Source: Myxococcales bacterium
Lineage (GTDB): Bacteria; Myxococcota_A; Polyangia; Polyangiales; Polyangiaceae
Assembly (NCBI GenBank): GCA_903642325.1
Contig: CAHJWM010000053.1
Coordinates: 1-33,967, forward strand
DNA length: 33,967 nt
Direction of reading: 5' to 3'
Shown: piece by piece, positions 26,794 to 33,967 of the stretch
Layout of the letters: each line of letters begins with the position of its first letter
Numbering within the stretch: the stretch's first letter is position 1
Position numbers and translations under genes: made by a program
The notes under the pieces: model-generated
What the model saw: only the letters and a program-made list of their open reading frames with translations
What the model was told of the DNA's origin: nothing
The model's database searches: none

Positions 26794-29130
26794 ATGCTCT
26801 CCATTTGGAATCGACAAACGGCCTGGCTCATCGCGCTATTGGCGGTGTTGTGCGCGGCGTTTCTGTCGCGGATCACTGCACTCAGCTATGTTCGCAATGA
26901 GGCTGCGGTTCGTCACACCCTCGCACTACGCGCGGCCATCAGTGACACGCTTTCACTATTGAGCGATGTCGAGACGGGTAGGCGCGGTTTCCTGCTCACG
27001 GGCGACCCCGCGTTACTGTCCCCTCACCCACGCACCGAACGCGACCTCGGAGCTCAACTCCAGCACCTTCGCGCCCTGACGAGGGGGGATGTCACCCAGG
27101 CCCGCAGCGCGGAAGAGATACAGCGGCTGGCGACGGCCGAGCACGACGAGCTCGCGCGGATCATTTCGCTTTTGGATGACGGAGAGGCCGAACGAGCTTC
27201 AGCCCTGGTGCGGGAGGGTCGAGGGCGCCGGCTCATGGACGCTTTGCGGGTCGAGACCGATCGCATGGCGGCGCGGGAGAACGCTCGGCTCTCCGAACGT
27301 GAGCGTGCCGCCGAAATCGGCCAAGAACGGACTTGGGCGGCCAGCGGAGCCGCTCTCACGGTCGCACTAGCGATCGTGCTCGGTGGGCTGATTTCTGGCC
27401 GTCGCGACGCGGCCGAAGCCGGGCGTGCCCGCGAGAAATTGCTCGAGAGCGAACGCGCTTTCCGAACACTCGCTGACAACGCTAGCGATCTGGTGCGCAT
27501 TCTCGAACTAGACCTGACGTTGTCTTATGTGAGCCCATCGAGCCAGGCATTGACTGGCTATACTAGCCAAGAAATGCTGGCACTACGGGACTACAGCTGG
27601 CTCCCCGAAGAGGAACGCGCACCGGCCGCCGCCGTCGCCGCGCGGGTACGGGCGACCGGCCTGCCGATGCTAAACGTGCATCGCATTCGCTGCAAAGACG
27701 GCACGACCCGCTGGTTCGAAACGACCGTGAACGTCGCGCTCGACCAATCCGGTAAATCAGGCCGCCTGCACTTGTCCTCGCGCGACGTCACTTCCCGCAG
27801 GCTCGCCGAAGAGGCTTTGAAGAAGCAAACCGCGCGGCTCGAGTCCATTCTCGCAAGCATGGGGGACGGTGTGCTCGTGCTCGACCACGAGCGACGCGTG
27901 GTCGTCGTCAATCCGGCGGCGCAAGAGCACGTGCGGCACGAGGTGGGCGAAATTATTTCCGCGGCGAAGTGGTCCGATGAGTACCGCGCGTTCCAGGCAG
28001 ATGGCCGCACGCCCTTCGTTGCGGACCAGGGCCCGTTGTCGCGCGCGCTCCGAGGTGAGTCCTGTGACCACATAGAAATGGTGCTCCGAGATCAATCAGG
28101 GCGCGTGCGTGTTTACAGCATTACGTCGCGACCGCTCCAGGACGAGAGCGAAGCCGTCGGTTGCGTGGGCGTCTACCACGACATCACCGAGCAGCGGCTT
28201 GCCGAACGAGCGCTCGGTGAGAGCGAGCGGCGCTGGCGAGTGCTCTCCGAGGCCAGCTTCGAAGGCATCGCCGTCAGCCGCAATGGCGTGATCTTGGACA
28301 GCAACGCGACGTTCGCGAGCTGGCTCGGTAAAACCCAGGCAGAGCTGGTTGGCATGGCCGGGCTGGACGCGTTCGCAACCGAAGACCGCGGGCTCGTCGC
28401 CAGACAAAACCCGCTATCGGAACGAGTCTACGAGGCCCGCATGAAGCACGCCGACGGCAGCCTGTTCCCCGTGGAGGTTCGTGGGCGAGCGGCCGTGTTG
28501 AACGGCGAACCGGTGCGCGTGGCGGTGATTCGTGACGTCACGGAAAAAAAGCTGCGTGAAGCGGAGCTGAAAGAACAAGCCGAGCTCTTGCGCTCATTGT
28601 CACTGCGCGACGAGCTTTCGGGGTTGTACAATCGGCGAGGATTTTTCGAGCTCTCGCGCCAGCAGTTGCGCCTCGCCGCACGCGGTCAACGCGGAGCGTG
28701 TTTGTTCTTCGCCGATCTCAATGGCATGAAGACCATCAACGATAACCTTGGACACGAGATGGGTGACCGAGCGCTCGTCGCCATGGCGGCGCTGCTGACG
28801 CACGTGTTCCGCGATTCGGATATCGTGGCCCGGCTCGGCGGGGACGAGTTCGCCGTGTTCGCATCCGAATGTGATATGGCCGGCACGGCGGTGCTCCGCG
28901 CGCGAGTGCAGGCCGCCGTCGACCATTTCAACCGAACCAGCGCGGAACCGTTCCAACTTTCCGTCAGCGTCGGAGCCGAGCTCTACGATCCCGCAAAGCC
29001 GGTCGAGCTAGAAGCGCTCATAGAAGCGGCCGACGCCAAGATGTACGAAGAAAAGCGCGTGCGCGCGCGGTCGGGTACCGAATATGCACTCGACGCTCGG
29101 CCGCTCGCGCCGACCAATGCGGGAACGTGA
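26794..29130 (+). CDS. Membrane diguanylate cyclase, CHASE3-PAS-PAS-PAS-GGDEF
   Basis: A 778-aa protein starting at the ATG of MLSIWNRQ. TM helix 1 is at ~9-24. A periplasmic CHASE3 domain (~28-165) is recognised from SLLSDVETGRRGFLLTGDPALL and an EHDELARIISLLDDGE segment. TM helix 2 is at ~180-200. Three PAS domains follow (~220-342, 345-470, 477-598), starting at FRTLADNASDLVRI, LESILASMGDGVLVLD and WRVLSEASFEGIAVS. The GGDEF domain spans ~600-765 with DELSGLYNRRGF, the active-site loop RLGGDEF (682-686), and an I-site RDSD (673-676) five residues before it. The intact GGDEF predicts synthesis of c-di-GMP, and the I-site predicts product inhibition. There is no EAL domain. It stands alone; its targets could include pilus or envelope-glycan functions but nothing here proves that. 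Confidence 0.9.
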   Translation: MLSIWNRQTAWLIALLAVLCAAFLSRITALSYVRNEAAVRHTLALRAAISDTLSLLSDVETGRRGFLLTGDPALLSPHPRTERDLGAQLQHLRALTRGDVTQARSAEEIQRLATAEHDELARIISLLDDGEAERASALVREGRGRRLMDALRVETDRMAARENARLSERERAAEIGQERTWAASGAALTVALAIVLGGLISGRRDAAEAGRAREKLLESERAFRTLADNASDLVRILELDLTLSYVSPSSQALTGYTSQEMLALRDYSWLPEEERAPAAAVAARVRATGLPMLNVHRIRCKDGTTRWFETTVNVALDQSGKSGRLHLSSRDVTSRRLAEEALKKQTARLESILASMGDGVLVLDHERRVVVVNPAAQEHVRHEVGEIISAAKWSDEYRAFQADGRTPFVADQGPLSRALRGESCDHIEMVLRDQSGRVRVYSITSRPLQDESEAVGCVGVYHDITEQRLAERALGESERRWRVLSEASFEGIAVSRNGVILDSNATFASWLGKTQAELVGMAGLDAFATEDRGLVARQNPLSERVYEARMKHADGSLFPVEVRGRAAVLNGEPVRVAVIRDVTEKKLREAELKEQAELLRSLSLRDELSGLYNRRGFFELSRQQLRLAARGQRGACLFFADLNGMKTINDNLGHEMGDRALVAMAALLTHVFRDSDIVARLGGDEFAVFASECDMAGTAVLRARVQAAVDHFNRTSAEPFQLSVSVGAELYDPAKPVELEALIEAADAKMYEEKRVRARSGTEYALDARPLAPTNAGT

Positions 29131-29334
29131 CCGCGCGGCCGACGCGAGATCACGACGAGGCGAGCTCACGACGCGCGCAAAGCAAAAGAGTGCCAGGATG
29201 TCTTGCAGCGCAAGCTCAGCCATCGAGGCAGCATATCTCGGGCTTGTTCCGTCTACAGAACAGTGCTCGCCCGACAAGCCCCGTGGAATTCTGCGCGCGG
29301 CGCGCGCCGACATTCGTTGCACGAAGATGCGCCG

Positions 29335-29820
29335 CTACACCGTCACGTCGCAGCCGCACTCGAGACTGAGCGCCTGGGGCGAGGTCAGTCGCACGGTCTT
29401 GTTGCGTCGCGCATGCAATACGAGGAGGCTCGTGGGGTCGAAAATGATCACGTCTTTGACCCCCTGCGAAAGATAAAACGGCGGCCCGATTTCCAGATCT
29501 TTCGCTTCATAGCCCTTGCTGACCACCTCAATCACGGCCTCCGGCACCAGTAAGATCGCGTCTTCCGCCTCGTCCGGTTCGCGGCAGAAAATGGCGATAT
29601 CCGGGCGCTTGAGCGAGCCGTCTTGGAATTGCACATAAACGTCGCTGGCGTGAACACAGGCGCAACTCGCCCCCGCCCTCACGGCGATGGTGGCTCGAAT
29701 GCTGTCAATCGCTTTCTGGTGCTTCCAAACTGGATGCGCCTCCCAAATCGGCAGGCCGGAGACGACTTCCAAGCGAATCCCAAGCTCTTCAGCTCTCAGG
29801 AATTTCGGGTCGAGCGGCAT
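29335..29820 (-). CDS. Uma2-family (PF05685) restriction-endonuclease-like protein
   Basis: A 161-aa protein with the family's core: RPDIAIFCREP (Asp73), VPEAVIEVVS (Glu98), and GVKDVIIFDPTSLLVL (Asp128). These are the acidic positions of a PD-(D/E)xK-like fold. The Lys usually found after the ExV strand (D..K...Y) is not evident: the segment reads KDLEIGPPFYLSQGV, so activity is uncertain. Two Cys pairs (SCAC and CGC) are unusual. Uma2 proteins are scattered in multiple copies in cyanobacteria and myxobacteria with no settled cellular role. Start ATG at 29820. Confidence 0.75.
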   Translation of the reverse strand: MPLDPKFLRAEELGIRLEVVSGLPIWEAHPVWKHQKAIDSIRATIAVRAGASCACVHASDVYVQFQDGSLKRPDIAIFCREPDEAEDAILLVPEAVIEVVSKGYEAKDLEIGPPFYLSQGVKDVIIFDPTSLLVLHARRNKTVRLTSPQALSLECGCDVTV

Positions 29821-29950
29821 CGACTAGATTTAGCAGTTCTCGTGGCCTGTTGCTCGCGCCTCGACGGCAAGCGGCGCATGTGACCTCGAAGGCCTTGCCG
29901 GTCTCGGCTCGTAGGTTGTCCGCGAGGCCGAATAAACCGCCAAGGCACAT
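29789..29950 (-). CDS. Possible small protein upstream of and overlapping the Uma2 gene
   Basis: A 53-residue frame starting MCLGGLFGLADNLRAETG, preceded by GGTGAG at a reasonable distance, and ending 32 nt inside the Uma2 gene. It contains a CAAC motif. Codon third positions are only moderately GC-rich, so coding is uncertain. It matches no family I know. Confidence 0.25.
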   Translation of the reverse strand: MCLGGLFGLADNLRAETGKAFEVTCAACRRGASNRPRELLNLVDAARPEIPES

Positions 29951-30214
29951 CAATTGCTCACCTGACGCTGCCACTTTGCTTTCTGATCCTCGAGCTGCTG
30001 CCGCGTTCGCGAGGCGAGAGGGGCTCTCACCGAGCGCCAGCGATGTTCTTTCGGTCGAACCGGCGGGGCTCGTGGCTCACTCTTTCGCTCTACATCCGCG
30101 CCCCCCGCATCACGGCCATGGTGCAGTTTTATATCTGGGCTGTTAATCAGCGCGCAAGACCACGGTGACTCGTTTTCTTGGTCTGAATTTGTCCGTCCCG
30201 CACTCATTTGAGCC

Positions 30215-31561
30215 ATGAAATACGGGACTCGGCGCGGCGCTGGATCGATCCTGGCTGCTTGCGGCTTGCTGGCGAGCGTGAGCGCAATCTCTGGGTGTAG
30301 CTCCGACGCTCTTTCGCCACCGGGTAGCGAGGTGGGCGGGGCCGCTGCCGGCGGAGCCGCGACCGGCGGCGGGGCACCGACGGTGCCAGCGGCGGGGGCT
30401 GCACCAGTCACCGGTATGGGGGGCGCCAACGCGGGTGCGAGCCCGGGTGGGGCGAGCGCTGGAGACACCAATGCAAGCGCCGGCAACGGAGGCGCGCTGG
30501 GTACTGCCGGCGCTGGCGGCATGGGCGAGCTTGGCGGATCCGGCGGCACGTCGAGCCCGCCGTCGGACGTCGGTACGGTGGGCGACGGTGACCTCACCAT
30601 CGGCCCCACTTATACCAAAGACAAGCTGCTGACCGATCAGGGCAAGACCAAGGGCAAGCGCTTCGCCTTCACGATGCACTCCCAAGACAGCAGTATCTTC
30701 AAGGGGGACGACAAGACCCTCTCGAAGCCCGCTAAGAAGACGAACTGGGATCGTGTAATCACCATCTACGTGCCCGACCAATACAAGGACGGCACCGAGG
30801 CGCCACTGCTGGTGCTGCTAGAGGGCGCAGGCGGCCCGAACAGCCCGGTGAACACGCTCGACAGCGTTTCGCGCGCGCTCGACAATATGACCATCGCCAC
30901 GGATCCGTCGAAGAAGCTGCCACCCTTCGTGGTCGTCGCCGTCGCCAACGGCAGTGACCGTGACGGGACCGATGGCAAAGGCTCGGAGCGCGGCTTGGAG
31001 TTCGATACCATGTCCGACCGCTTTACCCGCTTCGTCGAGACGGAGGTGCTGCCGGCGGTGCTAGCCGATACCACCCTTCACGCCGCGTATCCCAACCTCA
31101 AGCTCACCCGCAACCCTGACGGGCGTGGCGTGATGGGGTGTAGCTCGGGCGGGGCGGCTGCGTTGACCATGGGCTGGTTTAGCCCGGACAAGTACCGTCG
31201 CATCATCACCTATTCCGGGACATTCGTGAATCAGCAGAACCCGACCCAGCCCGAAGAAGTGATGTACCCATTCGGCGCTTGGAACTACCACTCGGAAAAA
31301 GAGCTGATCAAAAACGCCGACGCGAAGCCGTTGCGCATTTTCATCGCCGCCTCCGAGCGCGATGCGGGCTACACGAACGACCCCGCGGGTCACAACAATT
31401 GGCTGATTGCGAACCAGCGCACGGGCGCGGCGCTAAAAGCCAAAGCTTATCACTACCGCTTTACCTACGGCCTCAATGTGGGCCACTGCGACGGAAAGGT
31501 CTTCGATCTGACGCTCGCCGATACACTGGCTTGGATGTGGCGCGGTTACCCAACGCCGTGA
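30215..31561 (+). CDS. Secreted esterase lipoprotein (alpha/beta hydrolase, esterase D / Fes type)
   Basis: The lipoprotein signal ends AISGC (Cys28) and is followed by a Gly/Ala-rich linker of about 90 residues typical of myxobacterial surface proteins. The catalytic domain (~135-448) has an early strand ITIYVPDQYKDGTEAPLLVL as in putative-esterase (PF00756) members, the nucleophile elbow VMGCSSGGAAALTMGW with Ser at ~310 (G-x-S-x-G), a likely acid in FIAASERDAGYTND, and a catalytic His in LNVGHCDG (~423). The family covers feruloyl and acetylxylan esterases and enterochelin esterase; substrate cannot be told from sequence. In a chitin- and plant-debris-degrading myxobacterium a polysaccharide esterase is plausible. 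Confidence 0.8.
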   Translation: MKYGTRRGAGSILAACGLLASVSAISGCSSDALSPPGSEVGGAAAGGAATGGGAPTVPAAGAAPVTGMGGANAGASPGGASAGDTNASAGNGGALGTAGAGGMGELGGSGGTSSPPSDVGTVGDGDLTIGPTYTKDKLLTDQGKTKGKRFAFTMHSQDSSIFKGDDKTLSKPAKKTNWDRVITIYVPDQYKDGTEAPLLVLLEGAGGPNSPVNTLDSVSRALDNMTIATDPSKKLPPFVVVAVANGSDRDGTDGKGSERGLEFDTMSDRFTRFVETEVLPAVLADTTLHAAYPNLKLTRNPDGRGVMGCSSGGAAALTMGWFSPDKYRRIITYSGTFVNQQNPTQPEEVMYPFGAWNYHSEKELIKNADAKPLRIFIAASERDAGYTNDPAGHNNWLIANQRTGAALKAKAYHYRFTYGLNVGHCDGKVFDLTLADTLAWMWRGYPTP

Positions 31562-31570
31562 GCCTGCATC

Positions 31571-31613
31571 GAGCGCGCGTTGAACATTTTTTTCGCGCTC
31601 CTCCTCGCGCGCT
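31571..31613. terminator. Possible bidirectional terminator between convergent genes
   Basis: GAGCGCG (31571-31577) can pair with CGCGCTC (31594-31600), and AGCGCGCG (31572-31579) alternatively with CGCGCGCT (31606-31613). A T7 run (31587-31593) lies between the arms. The esterase and pilin genes converge here, which fits a shared terminator, but the T-run is in the loop rather than after the stem. Confidence 0.35.
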
Positions 31614-31643
31614 TAATTGAGGCGGGATAGGGCTCGCGGCTCG

Positions 31644-32234
31644 TCATTCGTCCGGGGCAATTTCCGCGATATTTGGCGCGAGAATCGCGACCTTCTTGTT
31701 GCCGTCGGTCTTGATGGCGCCGGCCATACTGAAGGTCGAATAGGTTGCGTCGCCGTCCAAATCGCCAGTCGCAGTGCAGCTAAATGTCGAAGTGATATCA
31801 CCGGCCGCGGCGTTGACCGCGGTATAGGCATATTGGAAGTATTGCGGATCGTTCATCATGAACTTCACGCAATTCCAGCCATCCGCCGGACCCGTGGTCA
31901 CGCCCTTCCAATCGCTCGGTTGCGACTGGTATTTCTTAGCCGCAATTTTGGTCGGATCAGAGGGTACGGCGGACGAAGACGTGCAGAGTTGATTGGAGAC
32001 CGCAGTGCTCGTTTGGAGAGCCATCACGGTAGTAGCCATGCGTTCGCGTGCGTACGCGCTGACGGCATCTTTACCCATCTGGCCGAGCGAGTTGCGGGCT
32101 TCGGCGGTTTTGGCATTCGTGATGTAGTGCTTCACGCCGTAAATGGCGAGCGCGGCGAGAATGCCGATGATGGCGACGACAATCATGAGCTCAACTAGGG
32201 TGAAGCCGCGCGATGCTCGAAGTTTCTCCGACAT
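31644..32234 (-). CDS. pilA: Type IV major pilin
   Basis: A 196-aa prepilin. The leader MSEKLRASRG is cut by prepilin peptidase before Phe (G10|F), followed by the conserved FTLVELMIVVAIIGILAALA with Glu5 of the mature pilin. The N-terminal alpha-helix continues to about residue 60 of the mature protein. The globular part has three Cys (LCTSS, NCVKF, SCTATG). Length and the LGQMGKDAVSAYARERM segment resemble PilA of Myxococcota, which drives S-motility. The ATG at 32234 with a GGA-containing leader is chosen because it gives the correct short leader peptide; the frame is open further upstream but would add 40 residues without function. No other pil genes are in the window. Confidence 0.92.
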   Translation of the reverse strand: MSEKLRASRGFTLVELMIVVAIIGILAALAIYGVKHYITNAKTAEARNSLGQMGKDAVSAYARERMATTVMALQTSTAVSNQLCTSSSAVPSDPTKIAAKKYQSQPSDWKGVTTGPADGWNCVKFMMNDPQYFQYAYTAVNAAAGDITSTFSCTATGDLDGDATYSTFSMAGAIKTDGNKKVAILAPNIAEIAPDE

Positions 32235-32303
32235 TGATCCGGGTTCCTTGTTGATTGATGTCATCAGCGGTTGGAGGCGGCCGTGACACCCGCCGGCTTG
32301 CGC

Positions 32304-32318
32304 GCCAATCACCGGCCA
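32304..32318 (-). promoter_or_regulatory. Candidate sigma-54 promoter of the pilin gene
   Basis: The minus strand reads TGGCCGGTGATTGGC. The GG at -24 and GC at -12 have correct spacing against TGGCAC-N5-TTGC, but with mismatches in both boxes. A start site about 12 nt downstream would give a leader of about 58 nt. In Myxococcus xanthus pilA is sigma-54 dependent, which makes this worth noting. Confidence 0.3.
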
Positions 32319-32811
32319 AATGGCGGCGCTTCGCTCAACACAGCCTTCCATCACCTTGCAAACGGGCCAAACAGTCGCAAATTTACTTTTTTTTTATGAT
32401 CAACCCTTCGCTGGATGACAAACTCCGGTTTCGGACCCGCCATGACCGCGGCTTGGGGCTGCTTTGCGGCCGCTGCTCACGACCGCTTGTCGCGCTCCGG
32501 GAGCCGACCTGCGCTTGACCCCAGGTTGACGGGATTGGGTCGACACGCATCGAGAGGCCGCGCCCGTATCCACACGGGACTTGCCGTCGGCCATCAATGC
32601 ATTGGCCGCTGGCCGTACGGGGCTTCAGGGGTAGTCGAATGGTTACGCGCGGCGGAGCCCGAGCGCGGGCAAAGCTACGTCGTAGAACTTGGCGGAACGA
32701 GCGACGCGGGCATGACGACTGGTGAAACGCCGATTTGCTGGGGGCTGCTGCCGCGGCGCTACGCGTGGCGCCAATGTCGTTGACAACATTTTACGTGGCC
32801 CTTGGTTTGCT
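32319..32811. other. Divergent intergenic region between pilA and the outer-membrane protein gene
   Basis: An A/T-rich block with a T9 run near 32387-32396 lies about 155 bp upstream of the pilin start and may be an UP-element or regulator-binding site for pilA. A plus frame at 32415-32783 gives a low-complexity Arg/Gly/Ala translation and is not a convincing gene. TTGACA occurs about 30 bp before the downstream gene's ATG, but no well-spaced -10 box follows before the start. Confidence 0.35.
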
Positions 32812-33477
32812 ATGCACCCTCAACTGCTCTCCAATTCACTCTTCCTGACGCTGGTCAGCGTCACTTCTGCGTCGTCGGCGTTCACACTGTCGCCGCCCGT
32901 CGACAGTCCGAACCCGATCCAAGCCCCTGCGGCGCCACCAGCAGCGCTTCGATCTCCGTTCGAAACGCGACCGCTCTCGCTCGAGCTTCGGTTTGGCATC
33001 GCTACGCCGACGGGTGCGTTGGGCGTGGCCCTCGAATACTCGTTCCTCAAAGAGCTGGCGCTCGGCTGCGGATTAGGCTCGAACGTGCTGGGCTGGGAGC
33101 CTGCCTGTTGGCTGCGCGGGCGCATGGTGACGCAGCCCAATCATGCCATCACCTTATCGAGTGGCTTCAGTACGTCTAACTATAGCCAAAACGAAGGGAC
33201 GAACGCAGGCGCCTTCGACCTTCTGATCGGGCCCCTGTCGATGATGGGTGAGTCGAGAACGAGCGAGTTGGATTTCGAGCATGCCTATTGGTGGAACACC
33301 GACATGGGCTACGAGTCGCGGTACGAAGCGTTCGTGTTTCGGGCATTCGTGGGCATTGCCGCCTTGTTGAACCCCAGCAGTGGAGTGCCATCTATTTACG
33401 CATCGAATGACAAGCCTGCTCAAACCCCAATCCACGTGCTGGCTTATGCGGGAGTGGGCTTTGGCTTCGCCCCATGA
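32812..33477 (+). CDS. Outer-membrane beta-barrel-like exported protein
   Basis: A 221-aa protein with signal peptide (LLSNSLFLTLVSVTSASSA), a Pro-rich spacer, then alternating amphipathic strands: PLSLELRFGIATPTGALGVALEY, NHAITLSSGFSTSNYSQ, YEAFVFRAFVGIAALL. It ends IHVLAYAGVGFGFAP, an aromatic/hydrophobic C-terminal strand typical of barrels. GLGSNVLGWEPACWLRGRM contains paired Cys. It belongs to no named family. The frame is open 30 codons further upstream, but the ATG at 32812 gives the signal peptide. Confidence 0.65.
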   Translation: MHPQLLSNSLFLTLVSVTSASSAFTLSPPVDSPNPIQAPAAPPAALRSPFETRPLSLELRFGIATPTGALGVALEYSFLKELALGCGLGSNVLGWEPACWLRGRMVTQPNHAITLSSGFSTSNYSQNEGTNAGAFDLLIGPLSMMGESRTSELDFEHAYWWNTDMGYESRYEAFVFRAFVGIAALLNPSSGVPSIYASNDKPAQTPIHVLAYAGVGFGFAP

Positions 33478-33734
33478 CTCGCCCGAAGAAATCCGACCGG
33501 ATCGTGCGCCAAGTTGTGCCGCGCCCTGATCGTTCTGTCGTGCACGGCCTCCGCTCAACCGCTTGCGGTCCGCCCGCTTGCTCGCGGAAGGGTGGGAGGC
33601 TCGCCGCCCTCCGGTTGCTCCGGGCGCAAGGTCGTCCTGCGAGATGAGCACGTGAGAGCTCGGAGCTGAATCACCTTCTGCTCGGTGAGGCGCGTGGTTT
33701 ACCAATTCCTAGCTTCGCTCGCTAATGCTGAGCA

Positions 33735-33967
33735 ATGCCAAAGGCACACGGCTTGCAGCTGTCAGATCGGATCATGAATGCGATGCTCTGGGTGGTTGCG
33801 GCGCTGGGGTTTAGCGGCGTTGCGTGCGGAGGAAGCGCAGCGCTTGGGGATGGGGCGAACGCTGGCGCTGGCGGGCGCGCTATGGGGAGCAGCACCGCGA
33901 CAGAGGGCGCGGCCACGGCGCCAGGCGTGCCCGCGACGCCAGGCGTGCCCGCGGCGCCAGGCGTGCC
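33735..33967 (+). CDS. Lipoprotein with repetitive linker (3' partial)
   Basis: An open frame from the ATG at 33735 runs off the window. The leader reads SDRIMNAMLWVVAALGFSGVAC, lipobox GVAC, followed by a Gly/Ala linker and then APGVPATPGVPAAPGV. The upstream ATG gives a charged n-region; an in-frame ATG at 33774 would lack it. As with the chitinase and esterase here, the linker probably separates a surface catalytic or binding domain located beyond the window. Confidence 0.6.
   Translation, partial: MPKAHGLQLSDRIMNAMLWVVAALGFSGVACGGSAALGDGANAGAGGRAMGSSTATEGAATAPGVPATPGVPAAPGV
33920..33967 (+). repeat. 18-bp tandem repeat encoding (A/T)PGVPA
   Basis: The unit GCCAGGCGTGCCCGCGAC occurs at 33920-33937, 33938-33955 (one change) and partially at 33956-33967, continuing out of the window. 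It is in frame with the lipoprotein, so copy-number changes would alter linker length without a frameshift. Confidence 0.85.

Noticed and set aside
29950-30609. 219-aa minus-strand frame rich in Pro/Ala
   Set aside because: Mirror image of the Gly/Ala linker of the esterase; periodic GC codons keep the opposite frame open.
32415-32783. 122-aa plus-strand frame between pilA and the barrel gene
   Set aside because: Low-complexity composition, no signal, domain or ribosome site; lies in the divergent promoter region.
1-33967. CRISPR arrays, tRNA/rRNA genes, insertion sequences, integrase or phage genes
   Set aside because: Looked for direct-repeat/spacer patterns, cloverleaf-like sequences and transposase motifs by eye; none seen.

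Overview
The window looks like chromosomal DNA of a myxobacterium (Myxococcota, probably Polyangiales). It is GC-rich with many GTG/TTG starts. It carries secreted lipoproteins with Gly/Ala-rich or repetitive linkers after the lipobox, a myxobacterial-style PilA, and very large multidomain envelope genes. I saw no tRNA, rRNA, IS element or CRISPR array. The taxonomic call is inference from style, not from a marker gene.

Layout. Positions 1-1375 hold the 3' part of a secreted GH19 chitinase. Positions 1576-22141 hold what I think is the main item: a highly diverged periplasmic-glucan (OPG / beta-1,2-glucan type) synthesis and processing locus. A plus-strand pair (a glycoamylase-like PF10091/GH144-type protein and an OpgG/OpgD-like lipoprotein, joined by a GTGA stop/start overlap) converges, 6 bp apart, on a five-gene minus-strand operon. 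In transcription order that operon is: an OpgH/NdvB-like glycosyltransferase core (940 aa); a giant protein (2316 aa) that begins with the missing R-x-x-R-W segment and OpgH-like membrane helices and then carries about 1750 residues of predicted periplasmic helical repeats; a 1071-aa lipoprotein with a beta-sandwich plus alpha/alpha-toroid layout; a 1260-aa TolC-like protein with six half-repeats instead of two; and a second OpgG/OpgD-like lipoprotein. The genes are packed with TTGA/ATGA overlaps or gaps of 2-20 nt.

How they may work together (inference): the two-chain transferase polymerises glucan across the inner membrane, the giant periplasmic repeat protein guides or measures it, the periplasmic/lipoprotein hydrolase-like proteins trim or branch it, and a single-chain TolC-like channel passes it through the outer membrane. 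GT84/OpgH-type synthase, PF10091 and GH186 (OpgG/OpgD) are all families tied to beta-1,2-glucans, which makes their co-occurrence here convincing even though each member is diverged.

Positions 22142-23414 form a long non-coding stretch. Its AT-rich first part, just upstream of the operon, contains several perfect inverted repeats. The remainder holds a small membrane protein (23415), an HxlR regulator translationally coupled to a FabF-type ketosynthase (23945-25716, minus), a small Cys-rich lipoprotein (minus), a CHASE3-PAS-PAS-PAS-GGDEF diguanylate cyclase (plus), a Uma2-family protein (minus), a secreted esterase lipoprotein (plus), the type IV pilin PilA (minus), an outer-membrane barrel-like protein (plus), and the 5' end of another lipoprotein with an 18-bp tandem repeat that runs off the window.
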